64,000 nucleotides of DNA. Source: Sphingobacterium sp. GVS05A (GTDB lineage: Bacteria > Bacteroidota > Bacteroidia > Sphingobacteriales > Sphingobacteriaceae). How positions within the stretch are numbered: position 1 is the first letter of the stretch; each line of letters starts with the position of its first letter. Below are positions 17,648-26,402 of the stretch, piece after piece. The notes beneath the pieces were generated by a model that worked only from the letters and a program-made list of their open reading frames with translations, had not been told where the DNA came from and searched no databases. The stretch lies in the NCBI RefSeq assembly GCF_019969845.1, contig NZ_JAHXYR010000004.1, positions 310,001 to 374,000 of the forward strand. The letters are read 5' to 3'. The translations under genes and the position numbers were made by a program.

Positions 17648-18226
17648 TTAAATAGTAATGTTTATATCCAATAATTTATAAAATTCTTTTAAGATAGCCT
17701 GATGTCCGGGCCAAGCAGGAGATGTAACGAGGTTTCCATCTACAACCGCCTGATCAGCTGGAATATTTTTCCAGATGCCACCCGCCAATTCAATATCAGG
17801 CCCTACGGCGACATAGGCTGTCAGTGTACGCCCTGTCAGAACCTTTGCTGCTGTCAATACCTGAATCCCGTGGCATATTGCTGCAACAGGCTTATTCTTT
17901 TCAAAGAAATGCTTGGTAATTTCCAATACACGTTGGTTAAGACGGATATATTCCGCCGAACGACCACCTGCAATATAGAGTCCATCGTATTCTTCAGGGT
18001 TGACCTGATCAAAATCCTTATTGATCGCAAAATTATGACCCCGCAGTTCCTTATACGTTTGGTCACCTGTAAAATCATGTACCGCGGTAGGCACTACATC
18101 GCCCTTTTTTCGGTCAGGGGCAATAGCATCAACTGCTATTCCTATTGATCCCATCGCTTGAAATGGAACCATCGCTTCGTAGTCTTCTACAAAGTCTCCA
18201 ACAAGTAATAATATTTTCTTTGCCAT
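17648..18226 (-). CDS. DJ-1/PfpI-family protein (class I glutamine amidotransferase-like)
   Basis: 192 residues with the nucleophile elbow AAICHG (Cys118, His119) and the family N-terminus LLLVGDFVEDYEAMVPFQA. This is the C56 branch that includes PfpI and the YhbO/YajL deglycases. It probably acts in the cytoplasm on carbonyl-damaged molecules or as a stress protein. It is slightly longer than PfpI through a segment around PDRKKGDVVPTAVHDF. It leads a two-gene operon. Confidence 0.88.
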   Translation of the reverse strand: MAKKILLLVGDFVEDYEAMVPFQAMGSIGIAVDAIAPDRKKGDVVPTAVHDFTGDQTYKELRGHNFAINKDFDQVNPEEYDGLYIAGGRSAEYIRLNQRVLEITKHFFEKNKPVAAICHGIQVLTAAKVLTGRTLTAYVAVGPDIELAGGIWKNIPADQAVVDGNLVTSPAWPGHQAILKEFYKLLDINITI

Positions 18227-18303
18227 ATCAAAAAGCTTTTTTAGTAGGTTCTGAATTTACATATTAAAAGAGGTTTTTACAATGGTTATTTGTTAATCTT
18301 TTG

Positions 18304-18867
18304 TTAACCTTGAACCGTTAACTTTTCAGCAAGAGCACGTTTAGTCTTGCGTACTTTAGCCTCGAGTTGGCTTCTCAAAGTAGGATTGGTAATACCTTTT
18401 CCTTCCTCAAAATTTTTATGGAATTCAGGTAGGGAGAACGCATCCAGGATATCAGCACCATCCCAGGTAATTCTATTGACTGCTGCATTCAATACAGTTG
18501 AGCCACCCATTGGACCGGGAGAAGTAGCTAATAAGAAAACAGGCTTACCATTGAAGGTTTTGCGATTCGGAATCCGCGATACCCAGTCAACAATGTTTTT
18601 GTAAGCTGAAGTATAGGAGCCATTATGTTCCGCCAGTGAAATAAGCAAGAAATCCGCGGCATCCATTTTTGCTGCAAAATCATGCGCTAATTGTGGAATG
18701 CCCAATTCTACTTCCTTATCATAAGAATAAATAGGCATTTCAAAATGATTGAGGTCAAGAAGCTCTACACTATCATCAGCTTCTTTGTAATATTTGGAAG
18801 TACTTGTTACAAAAGTTTTATTGATAGAATTCTTATTACTTGTTCCTGCAAATGCTAATATTTTCAT
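18304..18867 (-). CDS. NAD(P)H-dependent FMN reductase
   Basis: 187 residues with the flavodoxin-like N-terminus LAFAGTSNKNSINKTF and the FMN-binding block SLAEHNGSYTSAYKNIVDWVSR, followed by LLATSPGPMGGS. It should reduce FMN or a quinone/azo acceptor in the cytoplasm. It sits 77 bases before the DJ-1 gene on the same strand, so a shared stress-related role is possible. A second member of the family lies at 22.0-22.6 kb. Confidence 0.9.
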   Translation of the reverse strand: MKILAFAGTSNKNSINKTFVTSTSKYYKEADDSVELLDLNHFEMPIYSYDKEVELGIPQLAHDFAAKMDAADFLLISLAEHNGSYTSAYKNIVDWVSRIPNRKTFNGKPVFLLATSPGPMGGSTVLNAAVNRITWDGADILDAFSLPEFHKNFEEGKGITNPTLRSQLEAKVRKTKRALAEKLTVQG

Positions 18868-19114
18868 CTTTATAAATTTGTTTTTTAATTGTGATGAAGC
18901 TATCAGATTTATTCATTCCCCAGTGAGATTATTCATTCACAATTTGTTCTTTGATTGCATTCATGAACTCGCTTCACTCGGTTTGAATAAATCATGATGG
19001 TTTCATCTGTGTATCAGTTTTAATTTTTAAACTGGTCAAACTTACAACATAATCACAAAAAAAATGTCAGCAAAATGTCTGCTAGGGGCATAATAACCGA
19101 TTTATTGACCTAGA

Positions 19115-20011
19115 TCAATGAAATGCGAAGCGTTCGTACATCCCGAGTAATCCGGTGAGCCCACCTGTGTGAACAACCAGTAGCTGATCTGCTGGAGTGA
19201 AATAATCTTTTTTGATGAGATCATCTACAGCATAAAGCAATTTTCCGGTATAAGTAGGCTCGATCATAATACCCGTACTGCTGATAAAATCCTGTGTGAA
19301 TGCAAGTAGTTCAGGTGTAGTCTTAGCATACCCTCCAAAATGATAGTCCAGATGTAAAACAGGTGCGGCAAGATGGGGGTAGAGTTGAGCAACTTCATCA
19401 TTGATAAAGCTGCCGTTTTTGAGTACGGGTACCCCGTGTATCTGGGTGAAAAGGACTTTTTTGTCAATTGCGTTGGCAATTCCGGCAAGCGTAGTTCCGG
19501 TGCCACAGGCAGTAAAGATATGTTGGTAGTCCTGTTGGAGCTCATCGACAAGTTCGGCACAGCCTTTGGCTCCCAACAGGCCATAGCCTCCTTCATGGAC
19601 ATAGAAGGCCGTTGGATCCTGACCGAAATAGTCGCTATAGAGCTTTTCTTTGTCCCTATAGGAATCCCGGTCCACATAAATTAGGTGCATCCCGAATAAT
19701 TGGCACATGGTCAGAACCGGATTATTAACCTGTTCGTCACCTCTGACGAAAGCTGTCGTTTTGAGCCGGAATGTTGCTCCTGCACAAGCGGTCGCTAGCA
19801 AATGATTGCTCCATGCACCACCAAAAGTAACGATATGATTTTTTTGGAGCTGCAATGCCTCCTGAAGATTGTACTTTAATTTTCGCCATTTATTGCCCGA
19901 AATAAAAGGATGGATCAGGTCGTCTCGCTTCAGTGTTACCTTGATGTGCTTTTTTTCCCATAAAGGTAATGTGACTTCTGTTTCGGGGCTATGGATATTG
20001 AATGGCAACAT
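19115..20011 (-). CDS. PLP-dependent deaminase, ACC deaminase/D-cysteine desulfhydrase family
   Basis: From the ATG at 20011 (MLPFNIHSP) the protein is 298 residues. Upstream in-frame starts up to 20107 would overlap the divergent RluD gene and are not needed. The PLP lysine is in HPFISGNKWRKLKYNL, the glycine-rich phosphate loop in TACGTGTTLAGIANA, and a conserved block is FGGAWSNHLLATACA. It should remove ammonia (and sulfide for D-cysteine) from a small amino acid in the cytoplasm. Its exact substrate cannot be told apart from sequence alone. It is divergent from rluD. Confidence 0.87.
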   Translation of the reverse strand: MLPFNIHSPETEVTLPLWEKKHIKVTLKRDDLIHPFISGNKWRKLKYNLQEALQLQKNHIVTFGGAWSNHLLATACAGATFRLKTTAFVRGDEQVNNPVLTMCQLFGMHLIYVDRDSYRDKEKLYSDYFGQDPTAFYVHEGGYGLLGAKGCAELVDELQQDYQHIFTACGTGTTLAGIANAIDKKVLFTQIHGVPVLKNGSFINDEVAQLYPHLAAPVLHLDYHFGGYAKTTPELLAFTQDFISSTGIMIEPTYTGKLLYAVDDLIKKDYFTPADQLLVVHTGGLTGLLGMYERFAFH

Positions 20012-20068
20012 AACATTAAATGAAAACAAATTTAACGAAAATTGTTTCATTTGGTTTATTTTTGTAGA

Positions 20069-21115
20069 ATGACAGAACAAATGGGATCGCAAGATCAAGA
20101 AGAACAAGAGTTATTTGAACATCTACGCATTGAAGTGGATAAGGGGCAAGCTTTACTCCGTATTGATAAATATCTGATGAATAGGGTGGAAAATGCGACA
20201 AGAAGCAAAATTCAGCATGCCATTGAAGCAGGTTCTGTCATGGTTAACGGAAAAGAGATCAAGGCGAGCTATAAAGTCAGACCAGAGGATGTCATTACGT
20301 TGGTATTACCAGATCCACCACGCGATAATGAGGTTTACCCCGAAAATATTCCGTTAGACATAAAATACGAAGATGACGATGTACTTATTGTAAATAAAGA
20401 AGCAGGGATGGTAGTTCATCCAGGTTATAATAATTATACAGGTACATTGGTCAATGCATTGACTTATCATATACAACAGTTGCCACAATTGCCGGGAAAT
20501 TCAGACCGTCCCGGTCTGGTACACCGAATAGATAAAGATACTTCCGGATTGTTGGTGATCGCTAAGAACGAAAAATCGATGGCATTTTTGGCTAAGCAAT
20601 TTTTCGATCATAGCATTACCCGTAAATATATTGCCTTGGTATGGGGTGATTTGAAAGAGGATGGAACGGTTACAGGTTACATTGGTCGTCATTTGAAAGA
20701 TAGACGTATTATGGCCATGTACGACAGTGAGGACAAAGGAAGATGGTCAGTGACGCATTACAAAGTACTGGAACGATTGGGTTATGTGACCTTGATCGAA
20801 TGCCAGTTGGAGACGGGGCGTACACATCAAATTCGTACGCACATGCAATCCATTGGTCATCCATTGTTTAATGACGCAATGTACGGTGGGGATAAAATAT
20901 TAAAAGGAACTGTCTTCTCAAAATATAAACAATTTGTAGACAATTGCTTTAACCTGCTTCCACGGCAGGCGCTTCACGCACAGGTATTGGGATTTATTCA
21001 TCCGACTTCAAAAGAAAATATCTATTTTGAGGTACCATATCCTGAAGATTTTCGTTTAGCTTTAGAAAAGTGGCGTGGTTACGCCGCAAATTCCATGGCT
21101 GTAGAAAATGATTAA
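20069..21115 (+). CDS. rluD: 23S rRNA pseudouridine synthase, RluD-like
   Basis: I chose the ATG at 20069 (MTEQMG). An S4 RNA-binding domain (about residues 25-85, RIDKYLMNRVENATRSKIQHAIEAG) precedes the synthase domain with its catalytic Asp in GLVHRIDKDTSGLLVIAKN and the block LETGRTHQIRTHM. Length (348) matches RluA/RluD enzymes, which convert specific uridines in large-subunit rRNA to pseudouridine. It is followed after 20 bases by an aminotransferase gene, probably on the same mRNA. Confidence 0.93.
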   Translation: MTEQMGSQDQEEQELFEHLRIEVDKGQALLRIDKYLMNRVENATRSKIQHAIEAGSVMVNGKEIKASYKVRPEDVITLVLPDPPRDNEVYPENIPLDIKYEDDDVLIVNKEAGMVVHPGYNNYTGTLVNALTYHIQQLPQLPGNSDRPGLVHRIDKDTSGLLVIAKNEKSMAFLAKQFFDHSITRKYIALVWGDLKEDGTVTGYIGRHLKDRRIMAMYDSEDKGRWSVTHYKVLERLGYVTLIECQLETGRTHQIRTHMQSIGHPLFNDAMYGGDKILKGTVFSKYKQFVDNCFNLLPRQALHAQVLGFIHPTSKENIYFEVPYPEDFRLALEKWRGYAANSMAVEND

Positions 21116-21135
21116 AATTTTGAAAACAAATAAAG

Positions 21136-22002
21136 ATGCCGACAAACTATATCAATTTTAACGGCAATGTAGTGCCGGAAGAACAGGAAATATTTAGCGT
21201 AGAAAATAGAGGCTTTCGCTATGGTGATGGATTGTTTGAAACCATGTTGTATAAGGATGGTGATATTCGTTTTCTGAATTTTCATGTAGCGCGCTTGCAA
21301 CAGGGGATGGAATTGATACACCTTGATGATGCGAATCTTTTTGACGAATTTTTTATCCGTTCAAGATCGGAGGAACTGATTCGTAAGAATAACATGTTGG
21401 GGCAGCAGGTTCGTATTCGATTGATTGTATTTCGGATGGGTGGTGGATTATATAATCCATCTACAAATAAACCGGGATTTGTCTTGCAGGTACAACGCAT
21501 AGAACCCAATCTGCGAGATAAGAAAGTCGGTCTGATCGTGGGCTTATATAGTGAGTTCAAAAAGCCTTATAGTGATTTGTCAAAACTAAAATCGCTCAAT
21601 TCGCAAATTTATGTACTGGCGGGTATCTACAAGAAAAAAATGGCCTTTGATGATGTATTGATCTTAAATCAGGAAGGTTACCTTTGTGAGTCCCTGACCT
21701 CAAATATCTTCGTGTATTATGAAAAAATATTATATACGCCTGCGCTATCCGAGGGATGTATCGAAGGTGTTATGCGACGGGTAGTGATGGATATGGCACG
21801 AGCTGAAGGGATTGAAGTTGTGGAGGCACAAATAAGCGCTGAAATCATGAAAAGAGCGGATGAGATTTTTTGTACCAATGCGGTACAAGGGGTGCAATGG
21901 GTCATGGGCTACAAGCAGAAACGCTATTTCAATAAAATATCACGGATTTTGCAAGAAAAGTTGCTGAGCTGGAATTATGATTCAAATGAGGAGCAAAGCT
22001 AA
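21136..22002 (+). CDS. Class IV aminotransferase (aminodeoxychorismate lyase/branched-chain aminotransferase-like)
   Basis: 288 residues. The class IV pattern is clear: an early block FRYGDGLFETMLYKDG, the PLP lysine region SKLKSLNSQIYVLAGIYKKK, and LILNQEGYLCESLTSNIF. The short length and FRYGDGLFET block favour a PabC-like 4-amino-4-deoxychorismate lyase over a branched-chain enzyme, but both are possible. It follows rluD closely and ends just before a perfect palindromic terminator. Confidence 0.85.
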   Translation: MPTNYINFNGNVVPEEQEIFSVENRGFRYGDGLFETMLYKDGDIRFLNFHVARLQQGMELIHLDDANLFDEFFIRSRSEELIRKNNMLGQQVRIRLIVFRMGGGLYNPSTNKPGFVLQVQRIEPNLRDKKVGLIVGLYSEFKKPYSDLSKLKSLNSQIYVLAGIYKKKMAFDDVLILNQEGYLCESLTSNIFVYYEKILYTPALSEGCIEGVMRRVVMDMARAEGIEVVEAQISAEIMKRADEIFCTNAVQGVQWVMGYKQKRYFNKISRILQEKLLSWNYDSNEEQS

Positions 22003-22025
22003 GTTTGGAAGAATTAATTGCTAAG

Positions 22026-22063
22026 CATACAAAAAGCCAAGATTAATCTTGGCTTTTTGTATG
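22026..22063. terminator. Bidirectional palindromic terminator
   Basis: A palindrome of about 19 base pairs per arm (core AAAAAGCCAAGATT and complement) with T runs on both sides. It separates the convergent aminotransferase and FMN reductase genes and overlaps the end of the latter. Confidence 0.85.
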
Positions 22064-22618
22064 TACTATTCTGATGATCCAGTGCTCAAAAGCCTTTTTG
22101 AAGTCGAGCAGGAAGTCTTTTGTTTTTTGTAATTCAACTTTTCCGCTTTCGCCGATACAATCTTTTATATTACCAAGATAAGCTTCGGGTTGCTGCATTG
22201 GATAGATATTGACAAATACCAAGGACTGCCGGATATGATGATTTGCACCGAAACCACCATAAGCTCCTGTCGAAGAGGAGATGATGGCTCCCGGTTTGCC
22301 ATCCCATTTATTCTTCCCGTATGGCCGGGATCCTACATCTATTGCATTTTTTAGTACAGCAGGTATGGAGCGATTATACTCAGGGGTAATGAACAGAATA
22401 GCATCCAGTGCTGCGACCTCTTTACGAAACCGGATATAACTTTCAGGCGGATTGCCTTCGTCATCAAAATCTTGGTTATATAAGGGGAGATCACCAATTT
22501 CAAGAATACGATAGTTAAACTTGTTTGGTGTTTGTTCAAGAATAAAATCAGCTATCTTTCTATTATAGGATTGTTTCCTTAAACTGCCGACGATGATTCC
22601 AATGCTGTAAGTATTCAT
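22043..22618 (-). CDS. NAD(P)H-dependent FMN reductase
   Basis: From the ATG at 22618 (MNTYSIGIIVGSLRKQSYNRKI) the protein is 191 residues. The N-terminal SLRKQSYNRK and the FMN loop FITPEYNRSIPAVLKNAIDVGSRP match the SsuE/YieF/ChrR type. It should reduce flavin, quinone or chromate in the cytoplasm. A TTG four codons upstream is in frame but less likely. The last codons lie inside the bidirectional terminator. Confidence 0.92.
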   Translation of the reverse strand: MNTYSIGIIVGSLRKQSYNRKIADFILEQTPNKFNYRILEIGDLPLYNQDFDDEGNPPESYIRFRKEVAALDAILFITPEYNRSIPAVLKNAIDVGSRPYGKNKWDGKPGAIISSSTGAYGGFGANHHIRQSLVFVNIYPMQQPEAYLGNIKDCIGESGKVELQKTKDFLLDFKKAFEHWIIRIVHTKSQD

Positions 22619-22834
22619 ACTGAAGTTCAATTAAAGTATTAATAGTATTATTGGTTGAACAATTTGCTCCCTAAAAAGTTTCCCTGTTTTGAATGTAGAA
22701 ATAAAACTAAGTGGTTTGTGCTGAATAGATTAAGTTTTTGTTAACAAAAATTAACATTTACCATTTAATCTTTTGCATACAGTTTGTTGTCGTATTGTAA
22801 AGAATAAATTACAAAACTAAGGGAGGAGCTACTT

Positions 22835-23377
22835 ATGAAAAAAATGTTTTACACCGCTGCTATCGTTGCAGGTCTTTTTGTGGCTGGGACGGCTGATGCA
22901 CAGGTAAGTATCAGCGTAAATATTGGGAGTCAGCCAAGTTGGGGACCAGTGGGTTATGATTACGCCCGTTATTATTACATGCCTGAATACAATATGTATT
23001 ATGATGTACCTGCGAGATGTTATGTCTACTATGACAATGGAGGTTGGATACGAAGGGCGAGTTTACCGAGAAGATATCGGCACTATGATTTTTATAGGGC
23101 GCATAAAGTAGTGATCAATGATCGCACACCTTGGCATCATCATGACCGTTATAGAAGCAGATATGGCCACTCACGGGGCAGACAGGTTTCTATCCGGGAT
23201 AGTCACCATGGACATAGTGGATATTCCTTTGCAAGTGAGCGCAGTGTAAGACGAGATCATTCCTGGGGTGAGAGCAATAGAAGACATAACGATAGAGGAA
23301 GAGGGCGTGGACGCGGATACGGAGATAGAGATAATGACCGACACGAGCACGGACACAGAGGGAGACATAGAGATTAA
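22835..23377 (+). CDS. Secreted His/Arg/Tyr-rich hypothetical protein
   Basis: 180 residues. A signal peptide (about 1-22, ending ADAQ) is followed by a Tyr-rich part (YDYARYYYMPEYNMYYD) and a strongly basic tail full of Arg, His, Gly and Asp. An unusually good purine-rich Shine-Dalgarno (GGGAGGAG) stands 8 bases before the ATG, rare for this phylum. The composition suggests an extracytoplasmic protein that binds polyanions or metal ions, but no fold is recognised. It has its own terminator. Confidence 0.75.
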   Translation: MKKMFYTAAIVAGLFVAGTADAQVSISVNIGSQPSWGPVGYDYARYYYMPEYNMYYDVPARCYVYYDNGGWIRRASLPRRYRHYDFYRAHKVVINDRTPWHHHDRYRSRYGHSRGRQVSIRDSHHGHSGYSFASERSVRRDHSWGESNRRHNDRGRGRGRGYGDRDNDRHEHGHRGRHRD

Positions 23378-23420
23378 TTGGATGTGTCTATTTTGAGTAT
23401 CTTAATCGTTTAATAGGAAA

Positions 23421-23451
23421 GGGACTTGTCGTAAGACAGGACCCTTTTTTT
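23421..23451 (+). terminator. Intrinsic terminator after the His/Arg-rich gene
   Basis: GGGACTTGTC and GACAGGACCC form a stem with a GTAA loop, one mismatch and one G-U pair, followed by seven T. Confidence 0.75.
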
Positions 23452-23573
23452 ATAGCATCGATTTCGGTTGAGTTAGTCTTTAGTATAGGATAATCTCTAG
23501 ATAGATGCTAAAATTTTATAACGATATGTTCAATAAAATAAAGTGTAAGGAATAAATCACAGGATATAAAGCG

Positions 23574-23601
23574 TTGATTCATGAAAATTATCTTAATTTT
23601 G
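23574..23601 (+). promoter_or_regulatory. Candidate promoter of the lipoprotein deacetylase gene
   Basis: TTG (23574-23576), 17 bases, TAATTTTG (23594-23601), an exact -7 match, about 85 bases before the ATG. The rest of 23378-23686 holds only the preceding terminator. Confidence 0.4.
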
Positions 23602-23686
23602 CGACACGAGCATATGAAGTGACTTTAATAAAGTAGGGCATTTTGTGTGCAAAAGATAGCATGTGGCGTGTAAGTTAATTTATGTA

Positions 23687-24613
23687 ATGGGAAAAGTAAT
23701 TAAATCAAGCTTTGTATTGATGGGCTTGGGAATAGCTAGTTTAGGATTACAGTCTTGTAATCAAAACAGCGGTAAAAAGGAAGAAAAGGGTGTTACTGTC
23801 GATTCTGTACAGCACAAGAAAGATAGTCTAATTGTTATGCAGGATTCTATTACAAAAGTGGATTCGCTACGCAAGGATTCCATTACCAAAATGGAGGCGA
23901 ATGTTTCCTATAGTGGTGCTAAAGATACCACAGTTTTATTGACGGACTCTGTTTCGCCGCGATATATTTACCTTACTTTTGATGACGGCCCGCTTAATGG
24001 GAGCCAATATTTAGATTCTATCGCAACAGCCAAAGGTATTAAAATCAATGCATTTTTGATTGGCGCTCATGACAAGATGAGTAAAAAAATGCATAGCTAT
24101 ACGGAGCGGTATAAAAATAATCCGTTGGTCGATTGCTACAATCATAGCTACTGGCATGCACATGATAAGTATACTACATTTTACTCAAACCCACAGATGG
24201 CATTTGAAGATTTTGAATTGGCAGAACAGTCTCTGGGCTTGCAGCACAAAATCGTTAGACTTCCGGGTCGAAATATTTGGTATGTGGGTGATCGTAAAAA
24301 GGTTGATCTGAAAAGTGGTGCTTCTACAGCCGAATTGTTACATCAAAATGGTTATAAAGTTATGGGCTGGGACTGCGAATGGAAGATCAATGGTGTAACA
24401 GGTAAGCCCGATTTATCGGTCAACCAGCTGTATACGCAGATGAAGAACTTGCTTCGTAAAGGTACATCCTACACAAAAAATAATGTTGTCCTGTTGACCC
24501 ATGATAATATGTACCAAACGAAAAAAGGACAGAAATTACTGTCAGATTTAATCGACAGTCTTAAACAACATCCGAACTATCGCTTTGAGTTTATGCGCAA
24601 TTATCCTCAATAG
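23687..24613 (+). CDS. Polysaccharide deacetylase-family lipoprotein
   Basis: From the ATG at 23687 (MGKVIKSS) a lipoprotein signal ends at LQSC-N. A Ser/Asp/Lys-rich spacer with KDSITK/DSI repeats (about residues 30-90) leads to a NodB fold: YLTFDDGP (catalytic Asp and metal Asp) and NHSYWHAH for the His ligands. It should deacetylate or de-N-acetylate a glycan in the periplasm or at the outer membrane. The usual RxPxG block is altered to RLPGRNIW, so its activity may differ from peptidoglycan deacetylases. It is monocistronic. Confidence 0.85.
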   Translation: MGKVIKSSFVLMGLGIASLGLQSCNQNSGKKEEKGVTVDSVQHKKDSLIVMQDSITKVDSLRKDSITKMEANVSYSGAKDTTVLLTDSVSPRYIYLTFDDGPLNGSQYLDSIATAKGIKINAFLIGAHDKMSKKMHSYTERYKNNPLVDCYNHSYWHAHDKYTTFYSNPQMAFEDFELAEQSLGLQHKIVRLPGRNIWYVGDRKKVDLKSGASTAELLHQNGYKVMGWDCEWKINGVTGKPDLSVNQLYTQMKNLLRKGTSYTKNNVVLLTHDNMYQTKKGQKLLSDLIDSLKQHPNYRFEFMRNYPQ

Positions 24614-24635
24614 GGAGTTTACACAATCTATATGA

Positions 24636-24680
24636 TTTAGCCCTAAATCAGTAGTATAAGATTACTGGTTTAGGGCTAAA
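24636..24680. terminator. Bidirectional terminator hairpin
   Basis: An 18-base arm (TTTAGCCCTAAATCAGTA) pairs with 24663-24680 with one G-U pair, between convergent deacetylase and YjdM genes. Confidence 0.8.
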
Positions 24681-24705
24681 TTATTATAGCGGAAAAATCC
24701 CTTTC

Positions 24706-25287
24706 TTAATTTTGTTTGCGTAGATATTTTGTCAATATGACGATTGTCTGGCCTTCAATTTTTCCTTCGATCTGCTCGATATTATCTGCTACTAATCGGA
24801 TATTTTTAACCACAGTACCTAAGGTTGCTTTGAGCGAAGAGCCTTTTACATCCAGTGTTTTTGTCAGCACAACAGTATCGCCTTCTAATAATCGCTGTCC
24901 GATGCTATCTTCATGAAAAGAAACGTAACCGTCGTTTTCGTGATCTCCGGTTTTCTTCGCTTCAGTTAATGTCTCATCATCAAGATAGAGTATGTCCAAT
25001 GCTTCGGAGGCCCAGCCTTCATTTTTCAGACGGCTTAACATGCGCCAGCAGACAATCTGTACAGCAGGGATTTCTGACCACATGGCGTTAGGCAGAAATT
25101 TCCAGTCTTCAGGGTTTAATTGCTCCGTTTTGTTGAGCTGGTTGGCCAATGTTGCTGAAATCAGTAAGGTGTTATCCAAAGTCGAACTGGTTTCCGGAGG
25201 TAATGTATACGTTATTAAGTCCGTTGCGATGTCTGACAGTTCACATTTTCCTCCAGCACGCGCTAGTAATTGTTCTTCTAATTTCAT
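24706..25287 (-). CDS. YjdM/PhnA-domain protein
   Basis: 193 residues. The C-terminal 70 residues are the PhnA (YjdM) domain: EGDTVVLTKTLDVKGSSLKA, GTVVKNIRLV and the closing KIEGQTIVILTKYLRK. The name 'alkylphosphonate uptake' for this family comes from its E. coli neighbourhood and is not a proven function. The N-terminal part carries CELSD and a long helical stretch. It stands alone between terminators. Confidence 0.85.
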   Translation of the reverse strand: MKLEEQLLARAGGKCELSDIATDLITYTLPPETSSTLDNTLLISATLANQLNKTEQLNPEDWKFLPNAMWSEIPAVQIVCWRMLSRLKNEGWASEALDILYLDDETLTEAKKTGDHENDGYVSFHEDSIGQRLLEGDTVVLTKTLDVKGSSLKATLGTVVKNIRLVADNIEQIEGKIEGQTIVILTKYLRKQN

Positions 25288-25459
25288 ATCTGTTTCTATA
25301 AAGGCCCAAAAATAAGAATATAAATTGTAGTAAGTTGTCGTTGCTAAAATAAAGCTGGTCTTTCTCTAAAAAAAATAGGATGAGCCGTTATATTGGTACT
25401 GAATTTGTACGCTAACGAAGTTGGAAAAGATTGTTAACTGAAATAAATATACAAATCAT

Positions 25460-26329
25460 ATGAAATGGCAAGGAGGTAAACAAAGTGGCAATTTTGAGGA
25501 TCGTAGAGGGATGTCTGGTGGAGGAAAGCTAGCATTGGGAGGTATAGGAGGGATCATCGTATTGGTTATTGGTTTTCTGATGGGTGGCGATCCCATGCAG
25601 TTATTGCAACAGGCACAAAATATGGGTGCGCAAACGGAGCAGTCTGGGCAGCCGCGCGAACTGAACCCTGAGGAAAAGAGGTTGACTGAGTTTTCTTTGA
25701 CTGTACTTCAGAGTACAGAAGATATCTGGGCTAAGCTATTTAAAGAGCAAATGCAGCAAAATTATACGCCGACTACACTGGTTTTTTATGATGGTGGTAC
25801 GCAGACAGACGGTTGTGGGATGGGACAGGCTTCGTATGGGCCATTTTATTGCCCTGGGGATCAGAAAATCTATTTGGATCTGACCTTTAACCGCGAACTT
25901 TCGGATAAATTTGGTGCCAAGGGGGAATTTGCCATGGCTTATGTTATAGCACATGAGGTAGGGCATCATATTCAACAATTGGTTGGATTATTACCCAAAA
26001 CCAACCAAGCCCGCGGGAAACTAAGTGAACGTGAAAACAACAAGATTTCGGTTATGACTGAACTTCAAGCCGATTTCTATGCCGGTGTATGGGCGCATTA
26101 CCTCAATGAATACACGGATATAAAAATAGATTATAACGATATCGTGGATGGTATGAAAGCAGCGGAAGCTGTAGGGGATGATAAATTGCAGACGGCTGCG
26201 CAAGGCTATGCTGTTCCAGAATCTTTTACACACGGAACCTCAGCGCAACGAATGGCTTGGTTTAAAAAAGGATATGACTCAGGAGACATGCGGGCTGGAA
26301 ATACGTTTGAAGATCCAAGTCTGAGATAG
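25460..26329 (+). CDS. Neutral zinc metallopeptidase, YpfJ/KPN_02809 family
   Basis: 289 residues. One transmembrane segment near the N-terminus (about 27-45, glycine-rich) precedes a zinc peptidase domain with HEVGHHIQQL (HExxH) and a downstream ELQADFYAGVW acid block. The early CGMG and YCPGDQ motif is typical for the family. It should act as a membrane-anchored periplasmic peptidase; its substrate is unknown. It is monocistronic. Confidence 0.9.
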   Translation: MKWQGGKQSGNFEDRRGMSGGGKLALGGIGGIIVLVIGFLMGGDPMQLLQQAQNMGAQTEQSGQPRELNPEEKRLTEFSLTVLQSTEDIWAKLFKEQMQQNYTPTTLVFYDGGTQTDGCGMGQASYGPFYCPGDQKIYLDLTFNRELSDKFGAKGEFAMAYVIAHEVGHHIQQLVGLLPKTNQARGKLSERENNKISVMTELQADFYAGVWAHYLNEYTDIKIDYNDIVDGMKAAEAVGDDKLQTAAQGYAVPESFTHGTSAQRMAWFKKGYDSGDMRAGNTFEDPSLR

Positions 26330-26376
26330 TAAGAATAGATTCCATAAGTGCTACCAACTGTAGTATGGAAAAGATA

Positions 26377-26400
26377 AGCCCTATAAATTTTTATGGGGCT
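26377..26400. terminator. Bidirectional terminator hairpin
   Basis: AGCCCTATAA and TTATGGGGCT pair with one G-U, followed by TTTTT, between the convergent YpfJ and LuxE-like genes. Confidence 0.75.
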
Positions 26401-26402
26401 TT

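Noticed and set aside
23138..23365. Arg/Gly/His-codon repeats resembling a CRISPR or tandem array
   Set aside because: The repetition is only low-complexity coding sequence within one gene; there are no regular direct repeats with unique spacers.
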